Shown: positions 1 through 8,645 of the stretch, piece after piece
How the letters are laid out: each line of letters begins with the position of its first letter
Position numbering within the stretch: the stretch's first letter is position 1
Source: Acinetobacter lwoffii
Lineage (GTDB): Bacteria > Pseudomonadota > Gammaproteobacteria > Pseudomonadales > Moraxellaceae
Reading direction: 5' to 3'
Assembly (NCBI RefSeq): GCF_024129355.1
Contig: NZ_JAMXXP010000028.1
Span: 1-40,308 of the forward strand
DNA: 40,308 nt
The notes under the pieces: model-generated
The model's database searches: none
Told to the model about the DNA's origin: nothing
What the model saw: the letters and a program-made list of their open reading frames with translations, nothing else
Program-made: the position numbers and the translations under genes

Positions 1-90
1 TACGTGCCATTGAAAAAATATAGAAATCAAAAGAGCTTAAAGGAGGATTTTAAGTATTTAAAACCAATTTTTCAAATGAGGACACGCCCT
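1..90 (-). mobile_element. End of an IS5/IS427-like insertion sequence, running off the left edge
   Basis: The minus strand, read from position 90, begins AGGGCGTGTCCTCATTTG. The same terminal sequence closes the transposase fragment near 28494-28511, so both are ends of the same IS type. An ATG on the minus strand at 10-8, followed by codons for Ala-Arg, may be the transposase start, with the gene continuing outside the window. The junction reads CTAG/TA, compatible with the TA or CTAG targets of the IS427 group. The IS has inserted into the araC-type gene to the right. The family assignment comes from the C-terminal fragment at 28.5 kb, not from this short end. Confidence 0.6.
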
Positions 91-918
91 AGTATGATGT
101 TTATGTAATCTTCTTTTAAAACTAGCAATACTCATTTGAAAATATTCAGCACATTCTTCAAGATTCGGTACTTGATGAATATTACGAATAAGAAAATTAT
201 AAACTTTTTGAAGAAAACTCTGTTCTAATCCTAACTGTTGTTGTACCAAATTAGCTTGTCGATAATAAGCTTGACGCATTGCACTAGTTTGATAACTCTG
301 TTTTTGTTGGCTCTCACAAATATCGATATGCATGGCATTGACAAGGGTGTTAAACTTAATGTCATCTCCAAGATGTTCCCAAAATTGTTCGATAAATTTT
401 GGCTCGTCACCCACAAAACTATAAGTAATATTCAATTCCTCTTGCATGCTATTCATCAAAATAGCCCTAAGGGCGGTCATAGCACTAATTGCTAAATAAT
501 TAGCATGGATCTCCTGATTATTTAACCAAAATAGAATGATCTTTTTTTCCGAATAAAATGCAACGGGAATGCACCATGGGGTTAGGAATATATGAAATTC
601 AACATAGCGTTGTACGGCTTCTTTTATATTCTGACTGTAGGCAATTGCATTTAAGGCAGGGTGAGTTAAAGTTTCAATATAACGTTGCCCAAACAGAAAT
701 TGAACTTCCGGATGGGTAATACTCTCATGCATATTTCGTATCATTTGTATCAGTTGTTCTAAACTTACAGCATGATTCTCTGTGATCAAACTCTCAAGAA
801 AAACGGGCGTTCCCTTTAAAATAATATTGGGATTTACACCGTATTGCTCAGCCAAATCAATCAATAATGCAGGGGCCAGATATGTGGGTAAAATCAATTG
901 ATCGTTTTGATAGCTCAT
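58..918 (-). pseudogene. AraC-family transcriptional regulator, C-terminus removed by IS insertion
   Basis: The frame has 286 codons. The first about 240 residues look like the arabinose-binding-type N-terminal domain of one-component AraC regulators (about 330 residues when intact). The DNA-binding region starts with one helix-turn-helix (residues about 247-275, NLEECAEYFQMSIASFKRRL). The second helix-turn-helix and the usual AraC signature are absent. The last ten residues (RACPHLKNWF) are encoded by the IS terminal repeat, so the native gene is broken at about position 91. Its start overlaps the stop of the GGDEF gene by 4 bases (ATGA), showing the two were translationally coupled. With half of its DNA-binding domain gone it is probably inactive. 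The former target is unknown; the divergent phosphate operon is one possibility but nothing shows it. Confidence 0.85.
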
Positions 919-1841
919 ACCGAAACCTTTACATTTTTTAGCTTTCGATGCTGCTGACTTTTGATTTGTTTATATAGTTTTTGAATTTCTACAGCTGGAT
1001 TTTCTTGATGTACTTGACTAATGCTATAGCTGCAATCTATTTTAAATTTATGAAAATCTTCAGATGTATAAAATATTTGTGACTGAATACATTTTTGTAA
1101 TTCTCTAGCCATCATTTCGACTTGTAGTTCTGTCAAATCAATTAACATCAAAATAAACTTATCTCCTGCTAAACGACAAACTAAGTCACAAGGTCTTATG
1201 TTCATACTTATCGTCTGAGCAATCATAGATAGCACTTGATTACCTGATTCAAAACCAAATTGTCTATTGATCAAAGTTAAATTCTTTAGATTGATCATCA
1301 TCAGATGTATGCTTTTTTCTGAATTATTTTGCTGACTTATTTCATATTGTAATTGTTGTTTAAAGTATTGAGCATCTGCCAAGGGGGTAATTGCATCAAA
1401 TAAACGATGATCCCGAAATACATGCTCTTTAGTTTGTAGCTTTTTGGACAATACCAATTGTTCTTTGTGCCAGTTAATCATAGCTGCAGTAAGTACAACA
1501 AAGCCTATCGGTGTAGTAAAAGATTCTAATAAATCATCCCAAATCAGTGTTTTGGGTATTGATATAAATTCATCCAATACATCCATCCATAAAGCTAAAA
1601 ATACACATACCAGACCCCAGTAAAAATAGCTCGTCACATATCCTCTCGGGCGACTTTTAAGAATGAGATAAATCCATAATAAAACGAGTATACAGGCCAG
1701 CCCCTCTCCAAGAATATCAATGACCTGAATTTCATTTTGAGTTTTGAAACTACCAAAAAAAATAAATGAAGCTAAGCAGATCAGAGCAACAGTGATAATC
1801 AATAAAAAGTGTCGTGGATAGTGTAGAAAGGGTTTTAACAT
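915..1841 (-). CDS. Membrane protein with a degenerate GGDEF domain
   Basis: 308 residues. The N-terminal half carries about four to five hydrophobic segments (near 11-32, 41-63, 68-90 and 108-124). The C-terminal half (about 148-300) has GGDEF-domain order. Key diguanylate cyclase residues are changed: the signature is AGDKF (225-229) instead of GG(D/E)EF. The metal-binding Asp of the first motif is Asn (MMINLKNL, 181-188), and the usual GH(xx)GD reads GFESGN. In this family such changes normally abolish cyclic-di-GMP synthesis, so a sensory or scaffolding role is more likely than catalysis. No RxxD inhibitory site is obvious. It is the first gene of a two-gene operon with the truncated araC-type gene (ATGA overlap) and is divergent from the TonB-dependent receptor gene. 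Confidence 0.8.
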   Translation of the reverse strand: MLKPFLHYPRHFLLIITVALICLASFIFFGSFKTQNEIQVIDILGEGLACILVLLWIYLILKSRPRGYVTSYFYWGLVCVFLALWMDVLDEFISIPKTLIWDDLLESFTTPIGFVVLTAAMINWHKEQLVLSKKLQTKEHVFRDHRLFDAITPLADAQYFKQQLQYEISQQNNSEKSIHLMMINLKNLTLINRQFGFESGNQVLSMIAQTISMNIRPCDLVCRLAGDKFILMLIDLTELQVEMMARELQKCIQSQIFYTSEDFHKFKIDCSYSISQVHQENPAVEIQKLYKQIKSQQHRKLKNVKVSV

Positions 1842-2159
1842 AGCAGGGGTGTGGTTATTGTTTTGATAAAGCTAATCAGCATTCTATGACAGTTTCATTG
1901 CAAATATATTTTCTTCCACTTTTCAAATTAGCTCACTATAAATATCAAAAATCTACTTAACTCCCTTTTAATTCTATAATTCACATTCACTTAGTTCAGT
2001 CTACTTGAGCAATGAAAGATATAGTCCCATCAAATTAGCTCAAAATGATCTAAAAAGTTTATTCTCTGATTTTTAGATTTTTTTCCTGTCATCATTCAGT
2101 CATTATGCATATTTAAGGTGCTCAACAAACAGCCGTTGCGCTATTTGGGGAAATAACAA
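1842..2159. other. Divergent intergenic region
   Basis: 318 AT-rich bases between the GGDEF gene and the receptor gene. The right third contains the Pho box described separately, a possible -10 (TATTTA, 2110-2115) and a GGGG-containing ribosome binding site (2147-2150) before the ATG at 2160. No other open frame or RNA gene is visible. Confidence 0.6.
2086..2103 (+). promoter_or_regulatory. Pho box (PhoB-binding site) of the phytate/phosphatase operon
   Basis: CTGTCAT-CATT-CAGTCAT: two 7-bp direct repeats with 11-bp periodicity. The first is a perfect match to the PhoB half-site CTGTCAT and the second differs at one base. A -10-like hexamer lies about 6-10 bases downstream, as in PhoB-activated promoters where the box replaces the -35. 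It sits 57 bases before the receptor start and would place the downstream phytase and phosphatase genes under phosphate-starvation control. Confidence 0.85.
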
Positions 2160-4619
2160 ATGAGCACTCATCGCAGTAAGAAAAAAACACCTTTCACTTT
2201 TAAAGTCACTACCTTAGTTTTATGTATAACAGCTATTGGTCAAAGTATGGCTGCAGAAACAAAAACTGAATATGTTCGTGTTGTAGGTCAAGCAGCAAGT
2301 ATTAATGAAGCCTTGAAAGAACAACGAAAATCAAACTCTATAGCTAGTGTAGTACATGCCGATGCTATTGCGAAGCTGCCAGATGACAACGCTGCTGAAG
2401 CACTACAACGTATTCCTGGTGTTTCTACAGAACGTGACCAAGGTGAAGGTCGTTTTGTGACTGTGCGAGGTTTAGGAGCTGATCTGAATACCGTCACTAT
2501 TAACGGCACCTTAGTCCCAGCACCAGAAGCAGGACGTCGTGGAGTTGCGCTAGATGTATTGCCAGCAGAACTTGTACAGTCATTAACTGTTGTTAAAACT
2601 TTGACCCCAGATATGGATGCAAATTCACTTGGTGGAACAATTGAGGTAGAGAGTTTATCTGCTTTTGATCATGACGGTCTGTTCTATACTGCTGCGGTTG
2701 AAGGTGGTTATGATGATAAACGTGAAGAGTATAGTCCTAAAGTTTCAGGCGCGGTCAGTCAAAAGTTTAGTCTAGGTTCGGGTACTGACAATCTTGGTAT
2801 TGCGGCAGCACTAAGTTGGCAAGAGCGCACTTTTGGCTCAGATAACGTTGAAACAGGTGGAGCATGGGACGATCACCTGTTAGAAGAAACTGAACTGCGT
2901 CAATATGATATTGAACGTGAGAGACTTGGTGCCGGACTAAATTTTGACTATCGTCCAAATAAGAACAGTGAATACTATTTACGGACATTGTATAGCCGCT
3001 TTAAAGACAATGAAACGCGTCAAGGTATGGGTGTTGAGTTTTCAGACCCATTGGCAATGCATACTCCAAGTGATGCAGAGGTAGTTCGCAGTTTAAAAGA
3101 ACGTGAGGAAACTCAGGAAATCAAATCTTTTGTACTAGGTGGCAAAAATCGTTTTGACCAATGGACACTAGAAACACAAGTGGGCTACAGTGAAGCATCA
3201 GAAAAGAATCCTGGTGGGATTGCTGAAGCAGGGTTTGCAGGTGAGTTTGAGGATGTAGAGTACACAAGTACACGTATCCCCGTGGTTAAAGGTAATGCTA
3301 GCTTGTATGATCCGGCACAGTATGAGCTTGATGAAGTAGAATGGGAAAAAAGTACTGCCAAAGATAAAGAGAAAAATGCCAAGTTTGATCTTAGCCGAGA
3401 CTATTTGATCAAAGATTATGCTTCTGTTTTTAAATTTGGTGCAAAAGTCAGTCAGCGAACTAAAACGAATAATACAGATATCTGGAAAGTAGAGGATTTA
3501 CAAACTTTACCTGCACATTTTGGACAAAATGGTCACTATGAACTTGCACAGTTCGGCCCAACGTTGTCTAGTGCTCCAATCCATAATCAACTGGCTCAAT
3601 TGAACCTAGAAGATTGGGTTGATGATGAAGAATCCGTAATTAATGACTATAAAAGCTCCGAAGATATTCATGCGGCATATTTCATGAATACAATTGATTT
3701 TGATCGTTTACGCGTCATTGCGGGTTTACGCTATGAAGATACTGCTTTTGAAACTCAAGGCTATCGAATCTTAGATGGGGAAACCACCAATATTTCTACC
3801 AAAAATGATTATGATCATTGGTTACCAAGTTTACATTTTAAATATCAGTTAAGTGCAGATGCCATTCTAAGAGCAGCATGGACCAATACCGTGGTACGTC
3901 CGAACTTCGAACAGTCACGACCAGGTATTTACATTGATGGCGATGAAGCTGAGTTTGGTGATCCAAATCTCAAGCCACTTGAAGCCTCAAATTTTGATTT
4001 AGGTGTAGAGAAATACTTGGGTGATGCCAGCATTATTTCCATGAATGCATTTTATAAAGATATTGAGCACTTTATTTATAACTCCAATGTAGCAGGTACA
4101 GGGGACTGGGCTAATTTTGATGAGGCACTAACTTTCAAAAACGGCTCATCTGCTAAAATTTATGGTGTAGAACTGGGTTATAGCCAAAAATGGAACAACT
4201 TTATCTTTGGCTTAAATAGTACTTTCAGCCGTGCTAAAGCAGATATTGATGGCATGGTAGATGGTGAACTAATGACCAGAACCATTAACTTTCCACACCA
4301 ATCCAAAGTTGTAGGCAATGCCATGATTGGTTGGGAAAATGATCTGTTCGGCCTACGTCTTGCGGCCAACTATAAATCACGTTATCTCAATGAAGTTTCG
4401 GATGTCGATGATCCTGAGAAAGATTTATATACCGATGATCAAGTATTTCTTGATTTTAGTGGACATGTGAATTTTAACAAAAATATGCAACTGTTCTTTA
4501 ATGCTCAGAATCTTACTGATGAAGTGTATTACAACTATAACAGCAACCGTAATTATAACGCTCAATATGAAGAATACGGTCCAAGCTATAAAGTTGGTCT
4601 GAAATTCACACACTTCTAA
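2160..4619 (+). CDS. TonB-dependent outer-membrane receptor, probably for phytate or another organophosphate
   Basis: 819 residues. An N-terminal signal peptide ends near residue 31. A TonB-box-like stretch follows (TEYVRVVGQ), then a plug domain with the typical PDDNAAEALQRIPGV, VRGLGADLN and LDVLPAELVQSL motifs (about 60-165), then a beta-barrel ending in aromatic Phe (YKVGLKFTHF). The plug pattern resembles the TIGR01782 TonB-Xanth-Caul group, which often serves non-iron substrates. The Pho box upstream and the phytase downstream argue for uptake of phytate or a phosphorylated product rather than a siderophore. Xanthomonas is reported to have a phosphate-linked receptor next to a phytase gene, a useful parallel from memory. 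The substrate is inferred. Confidence 0.9.
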   Translation: MSTHRSKKKTPFTFKVTTLVLCITAIGQSMAAETKTEYVRVVGQAASINEALKEQRKSNSIASVVHADAIAKLPDDNAAEALQRIPGVSTERDQGEGRFVTVRGLGADLNTVTINGTLVPAPEAGRRGVALDVLPAELVQSLTVVKTLTPDMDANSLGGTIEVESLSAFDHDGLFYTAAVEGGYDDKREEYSPKVSGAVSQKFSLGSGTDNLGIAAALSWQERTFGSDNVETGGAWDDHLLEETELRQYDIERERLGAGLNFDYRPNKNSEYYLRTLYSRFKDNETRQGMGVEFSDPLAMHTPSDAEVVRSLKEREETQEIKSFVLGGKNRFDQWTLETQVGYSEASEKNPGGIAEAGFAGEFEDVEYTSTRIPVVKGNASLYDPAQYELDEVEWEKSTAKDKEKNAKFDLSRDYLIKDYASVFKFGAKVSQRTKTNNTDIWKVEDLQTLPAHFGQNGHYELAQFGPTLSSAPIHNQLAQLNLEDWVDDEESVINDYKSSEDIHAAYFMNTIDFDRLRVIAGLRYEDTAFETQGYRILDGETTNISTKNDYDHWLPSLHFKYQLSADAILRAAWTNTVVRPNFEQSRPGIYIDGDEAEFGDPNLKPLEASNFDLGVEKYLGDASIISMNAFYKDIEHFIYNSNVAGTGDWANFDEALTFKNGSSAKIYGVELGYSQKWNNFIFGLNSTFSRAKADIDGMVDGELMTRTINFPHQSKVVGNAMIGWENDLFGLRLAANYKSRYLNEVSDVDDPEKDLYTDDQVFLDFSGHVNFNKNMQLFFNAQNLTDEVYYNYNSNRNYNAQYEEYGPSYKVGLKFTHF

Positions 4620-4629
4620 GCCTTTAGCT

Positions 4630-4665
4630 CACCCAAAGCCAGATTGGCTTTGGGTGCTTTTTATT
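4630..4665 (+). terminator. Hairpin with T-run between receptor and phytase genes
   Basis: A perfect 12-bp stem (CACCCAAAGCCA at 4630-4641 pairing with 4645-4656) with a 3-base loop is followed by CTTTTTATTT. It has the form of an intrinsic terminator but lies only 13 bases before the phytase ATG, in what looks like one operon. It may act as a partial attenuator, making receptor mRNA more abundant than the enzymes, or stabilise the receptor 3' end. No separate promoter fits between it and the next gene. Confidence 0.8.
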
Positions 4666-4677
4666 TCGAGAAAATTC

Positions 4678-6645
4678 ATGACAACACTTTTTAAATTGAG
4701 CGCTTTTTGTGCAGCATTTTTGACTTTATCTGGCTGTGTATCCACTAGTCCAACTCAGCAAAAACATATCAGCAGCTCTCTGCAATCTGAGCATATCCTT
4801 TCAGAACTAGATCAGCCCGCTCTTCAAGTTGATCAAGTTTTTAAATTACCTATTAAAGTAGAGGATGCTCATTGGGTCGAGATCATAGGTTCAGATGCTC
4901 AGGTGATTACTTCTAGTAAAATTGAAGGTTTAAGCCTGTGGAATAAAGACCGTCAACGTGTACAGCATATTCCTGGTTCTTTTAGTAAAATTGATTATCG
5001 AATAATTAATAATCAGCTCATTATTCAGACTACAGATCTCTCTAAACAGCAGCCTGTAATTTTTAATTTTAATATTAAAGCAGGCACCTGGGCAAAACCT
5101 ACCTATCTCCCTGTACGTAAGTTTAAAACTGAAGATAATTGTCTATATCTTACTTCTGATCAGTCTCTTTATAGCTTCTTTATCGGTGAAGAAGGGGTTG
5201 GGGAGCAATGGATGATTCAGTCCAAAGATTCAGCGCAAATTACTCCTCGTTTTATCCGTAAAATGAGCTTGCCACCTAATAGTAGTTTTTGTGTCGTAGA
5301 TGACCATAATGCCAAGCTCTATATTAATGAAGAAAACGTAGGAATTTGGTCTTATGAGGCAGACCCTGAAGCAGACCTCATCCGATATCCCGTTGATTTA
5401 AACGATCCACATGGCTCTATTCTTGGGAATATCAGTGGACTGAGTTTAATAGATAATGCACTAGCAGCAATAGATGAGTCAAAAGCGATCCTTTACCGCT
5501 ACAGCATAAAAGGAACATCTTGGGAAAAGCTTCCGCCAGTCACTTTACAAAATGTGGATGAGGCAGAACGTATTCACCTAAAAGGTAATCAAGATCAAAA
5601 ACAACTCCTGCTTGTAGACGGTGAAATCAAAATGTTGGATCTTGATTGGACCACTCAGAAACTGCCTTCTACGCAGACTGTATTAGCCCTACCAGCAGAT
5701 GTCGAAACTGATTTGGTGCCTAACAGTGGAGATGCAGCAGATGATCCTGCAATCTGGATTAATCCAACAAACCCTAATCTATCACGTGTATTGGGCACAG
5801 ATAAGCAGGGTGGGCTTGCAGTCTATGATTTGCAAGGTAAACAGTTGCAATACTTGAAAGTAGGACGTCTGAATAATGTTGATATTCGACCTAATTTCAA
5901 ACTTGGGCAACAGAAAGTAGATCTAGCGATTGCTACTAATCGTGATCAAAACAGCTTGCATCTGTTTAGTATTCATCAAAAAACGGGACAAGTTAAGGAT
6001 TTAGGAAAACTTCCTACAGACCTACAGGATATATACGGATTCTGTATGTATCAGAATCGACAAGGTGAAACCTTTGCCATTCCAAATGATAAAAATGGAA
6101 CCTTTGTACAGTACAAAATTCAAAATAACGCTAAAGGTCTAACTGCACATGAGGTGCTCAGATTCAAAGTCACATCACAGCCAGAAGGTTGTGTGGTCGA
6201 TGATGAAAATGATCGTATTTATGTAGGAGAAGAGGCTAAAGCTGTTTGGACCACAAAACTCAATGATCCTCAGCATATCAATCTGCAAAACGTTATTAGC
6301 GTTGGAGAACATGTAAAGGCAGATGTTGAAGGACTTGCAATCTATAAAGGGAAAGTACGCGATTATTTGGTTATTTCTAGTCAAGGAGATGATAGTTACG
6401 TTGTAGTCGACGCTAAAGCACCATATCAAATACGTGGAAAATTTAAAATTTCAGCCAATTTGAACTCAGAGATTGATGCTGTATCTGAAACAGATGGGCT
6501 GGAAGTGACTTCAGCAAATCTGGGTGGGGTCTGGAAGCAAGGTATGTTGGTTGTTCAAGATGGTCGTAAGCGGATGCCAGAAGGGAATCAGAACTATAAG
6601 TATGTAGCATGGGAAAAGATTGCTCAAGCCTTAGGCCTGGAATAA
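4678..6645 (+). CDS. Two-domain beta-propeller phytase, lipoprotein
   Basis: About 655 residues from the ATG at 4678; an in-frame GTG at 4654 lies inside the terminator stem and is unlikely. A lipoprotein signal with lipobox LSGC puts the lipid-bearing Cys at residue 20. The C-terminal part (about 338-655) is a full beta-propeller phytase: DDPAIWINP, NNVDIRPNF, IATNRDQNSLHLF, IPNDKNGTFVQY, EGCVVDDENDRIYVGEE, DVEGLAIY and DGLEVTSANLG, which supply the acidic calcium-binding channel. The N-terminal 300 residues resemble the incomplete propeller of known dual-domain phytases. Expected reaction: calcium-dependent removal of phosphate from phytate at the envelope. It lies between the receptor and its energising genes, which supports a phytate-scavenging role. 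Confidence 0.9.
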   Translation: MTTLFKLSAFCAAFLTLSGCVSTSPTQQKHISSSLQSEHILSELDQPALQVDQVFKLPIKVEDAHWVEIIGSDAQVITSSKIEGLSLWNKDRQRVQHIPGSFSKIDYRIINNQLIIQTTDLSKQQPVIFNFNIKAGTWAKPTYLPVRKFKTEDNCLYLTSDQSLYSFFIGEEGVGEQWMIQSKDSAQITPRFIRKMSLPPNSSFCVVDDHNAKLYINEENVGIWSYEADPEADLIRYPVDLNDPHGSILGNISGLSLIDNALAAIDESKAILYRYSIKGTSWEKLPPVTLQNVDEAERIHLKGNQDQKQLLLVDGEIKMLDLDWTTQKLPSTQTVLALPADVETDLVPNSGDAADDPAIWINPTNPNLSRVLGTDKQGGLAVYDLQGKQLQYLKVGRLNNVDIRPNFKLGQQKVDLAIATNRDQNSLHLFSIHQKTGQVKDLGKLPTDLQDIYGFCMYQNRQGETFAIPNDKNGTFVQYKIQNNAKGLTAHEVLRFKVTSQPEGCVVDDENDRIYVGEEAKAVWTTKLNDPQHINLQNVISVGEHVKADVEGLAIYKGKVRDYLVISSQGDDSYVVVDAKAPYQIRGKFKISANLNSEIDAVSETDGLEVTSANLGGVWKQGMLVVQDGRKRMPEGNQNYKYVAWEKIAQALGLE

Positions 6646-6657
6646 CACTTTTCATCA

Positions 6658-6680
6658 GGTACAGTGCACCGTGCTGTACC
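6658..6680 (+). other. Small inverted repeat between phytase and exbB-like genes
   Basis: GGTACAG and CTGTACC form a 7-bp stem around a 9-base loop just after the phytase stop. There is no T-run, so it is not a classic terminator. It could be an mRNA processing or stability element. Little more can be said. Confidence 0.35.
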
Positions 6681-6717
6681 TATATTCGAATTAAATTATG
6701 ATTTTATTGAGGTTTTT

Positions 6718-7404
6718 ATGTCAAATCCAACTACGGCACAGCTTTCAGTATGGGAACTGATTAGCCATGCCAGTTTACTTGTTCAAATGGTCATGCTGAT
6801 ATTATTGTGCGCATCGGTCATTAGTTGGTATGTCATTATTAAGCAGGGGATCAAACTGCGTCAGGAAGCATTAGCAAATAAAGTTTTCTTAGGGCATTTC
6901 CACCAACAACAATTTCCTCTTAGCATGGTAGAAGAATCTGAACAAAAAATGTGTGGTTTAGAACAAATCTACCAAGCTGGACTAGATGAGTTTAATGCCC
7001 TCAGAAATGCCACAACTTCGGTTTCATCAGTCGAGGTAACGGATCAAGTTGAGCGTCGTCTTTTAAGCAGTGTCACGGAACAGGAAGAAAAACTGGAAAA
7101 GCACTTGAGCTTTCTTGCGACAGTTGGTTCAGTCAGCCCATATATCGGTTTATTTGGAACTGTATGGGGCATCATGAATTCTTTTATTGGTCTATCACAA
7201 CTTGAGCAAGCAACACTTTCTGCTGTAGCTCCTGGTATTGCAGAAGCTTTGATTGCTACAGCCATTGGTTTATTTGCAGCTATTCCTGCTGTGATTGCCT
7301 ATAACCGCCTAAGCGCACGTGCAGAAAAAATTTCTAATAGCTACTACAGTTTCGGAAATGCGTTACAAACTCGAATGCTACGTTTTTTACAAGCAGGAAA
7401 TTAA
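6718..7404 (+). CDS. exbB: ExbB/TolQ-type proton-channel subunit
   Basis: About 228 residues from the ATG at 6718, chosen because TGAGG lies 6 bases upstream; an in-frame GTG at 6664 lacks such a site. There are three membrane segments, the first near residues 18-40. The conserved MotA/TolQ/ExbB block reads LATVGSVSPYIGLFGTVWGI followed by APGIAEALIATAIGLFAAIPAV. It forms the inner-membrane motor with the next gene and drives TonB using the proton gradient. The sequence is somewhat TolQ-like, but the following TonB gene and the receptor upstream support a TonB role. It is probably dedicated to this receptor. Confidence 0.88.
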   Translation: MSNPTTAQLSVWELISHASLLVQMVMLILLCASVISWYVIIKQGIKLRQEALANKVFLGHFHQQQFPLSMVEESEQKMCGLEQIYQAGLDEFNALRNATTSVSSVEVTDQVERRLLSSVTEQEEKLEKHLSFLATVGSVSPYIGLFGTVWGIMNSFIGLSQLEQATLSAVAPGIAEALIATAIGLFAAIPAVIAYNRLSARAEKISNSYYSFGNALQTRMLRFLQAGN

Positions 7405-7410
7405 CAACAG

Positions 7411-7857
7411 ATGCAGAAACGTCAGAAAAAGCGTGCGCTCAACGCAGAAATGAACGTCGTTCCTTATATCGACGTGATGTTAGTGCTGCTTGTAATTTTT
7501 ATGGTCACTGCACCCATGCTCACCCAGGGGATTAAAGTGAACTTACCAAATCTAGAAGCAGAAACATTGGTCACCCCTAAAGATCAGAAAGTAATCACTA
7601 TTTCTATTCAGGAAGAAGGGCAATACTACTGGAATGTTGGGGAAACTGTCGATACAAAACAAGTGACAGATCGGGCAACCAACTTGGCAGAAATGAAAGA
7701 GAAGTTATCTCCATTGTTACAGAATCCTCAGGACCTGCAAGTTTTCATTCGTGCTGACAGTACTGCCAATTATGAACTTGTTGCTCAGACGATTGGTATT
7801 TTGCAACAAAGTGGTGTTGAGCAATTAGGCTTAGTGACTGAGGAGCAAGATCAGTGA
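7411..7857 (+). CDS. exbD: ExbD/TolR-type proton-channel subunit
   Basis: 148 residues with the family pattern: a short cytoplasmic start, one membrane helix containing the conserved acidic residue (PYIDVMLVLLVIFMVTAPM, residues about 18-36) and a periplasmic domain. Asp in YIDVMLVLL matches the proton-carrying Asp of ExbD/TolR. It starts 6 bases after exbB and its TGA overlaps the GTG start of the TonB gene (GTGA), indicating coupled translation of a three-part motor. Confidence 0.9.
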   Translation: MQKRQKKRALNAEMNVVPYIDVMLVLLVIFMVTAPMLTQGIKVNLPNLEAETLVTPKDQKVITISIQEEGQYYWNVGETVDTKQVTDRATNLAEMKEKLSPLLQNPQDLQVFIRADSTANYELVAQTIGILQQSGVEQLGLVTEEQDQ

Positions 7858-8633
7858 ACAGTATCTCACAGATCAACTCTAGCTCTGCTGTCGCTCTATC
7901 TATCACTGCGCTACTGCATGCAACTGTGATTTACAGTTTATTGAATCAGAACTTTGATAGTCCTATCAAAGAGGTAGAGCCAAAAACTGTACAGGTTAAA
8001 TTTGTACAGCTTCCCAAAACTACAGTATCTTCACCTCAAGTTGAACACGCTCAACCTGAACCAAAAGTGACTCAACCCTTAGCAACCCCTGTTCAGCCCT
8101 TACCGCCTCAACAGGCTGAACCTGTCAAAACAAATCAGACATCAAAGCCACAACCTCAAAACAAACCTTCACCAAGTAACCTAGACAAAGCAGTTGTTAA
8201 AAAAACATCAACTAATGATTCAGCTTCTATAATATCTTCCACTGCTGAAGAGCCTAAAAATATTACCCCTACACCCATCCAGTCTGATGTCTCAACAAAC
8301 ACCGCTACACCTGTAAATAAGCCTGCAGCGACTGAAAAGGTTAAAACGCCTCCAACCTTTGATGAGAAAAACTATAAACCGATTTCAAAGCTTAAACCTG
8401 ATTATCCAATGCGTGCTTTGGAAAATGAACTTGAAGGGAACTGTACTATCGAATATAGCGTGAATACCCAAGGGCACGTTATTAACCCTAAGGCCTTATC
8501 TGACTGTGATCCTGTGTTCATTCGCCCTTCACTCAATGCGGCTCGTCAGTTCAAATACCAGCCACATATTGTTAATGGTCAGGCTGTTGAAGTACCTAAA
8601 ATTAGAAATACCTTTGAATATCGAATTGAATAA
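7854..8633 (+). CDS. tonB: TonB-type energy transducer
   Basis: 259 residues starting at a GTG that overlaps the exbD stop (GTGA). There is one N-terminal membrane anchor (about 12-30), a long Pro/Gln/Lys-rich spacer (about 45-175) to cross the periplasm, and a C-terminal TonB domain (about 178-259; YPMRALENELEGNCTIEYSV). Two cysteines in the C-terminal domain could form a disulfide. It should carry energy from ExbB-ExbD to the receptor encoded by the first gene of the operon. Confidence 0.9.
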   Translation: MNSISQINSSSAVALSITALLHATVIYSLLNQNFDSPIKEVEPKTVQVKFVQLPKTTVSSPQVEHAQPEPKVTQPLATPVQPLPPQQAEPVKTNQTSKPQPQNKPSPSNLDKAVVKKTSTNDSASIISSTAEEPKNITPTPIQSDVSTNTATPVNKPAATEKVKTPPTFDEKNYKPISKLKPDYPMRALENELEGNCTIEYSVNTQGHVINPKALSDCDPVFIRPSLNAARQFKYQPHIVNGQAVEVPKIRNTFEYRIE

Positions 8634-8645
8634 AGGCCACTAAAT

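Noticed and set aside
2160..4619. Siderophore receptor
   Set aside because: There is no iron-box-like site or siderophore gene nearby, while a Pho box and phytase flank it; the phosphate role fits better, though the substrate is unproven.
4654..4677. Earlier GTG start for the phytase
   Set aside because: It lies inside the terminator stem and would put extra residues before a good lipoprotein signal starting at 4678.
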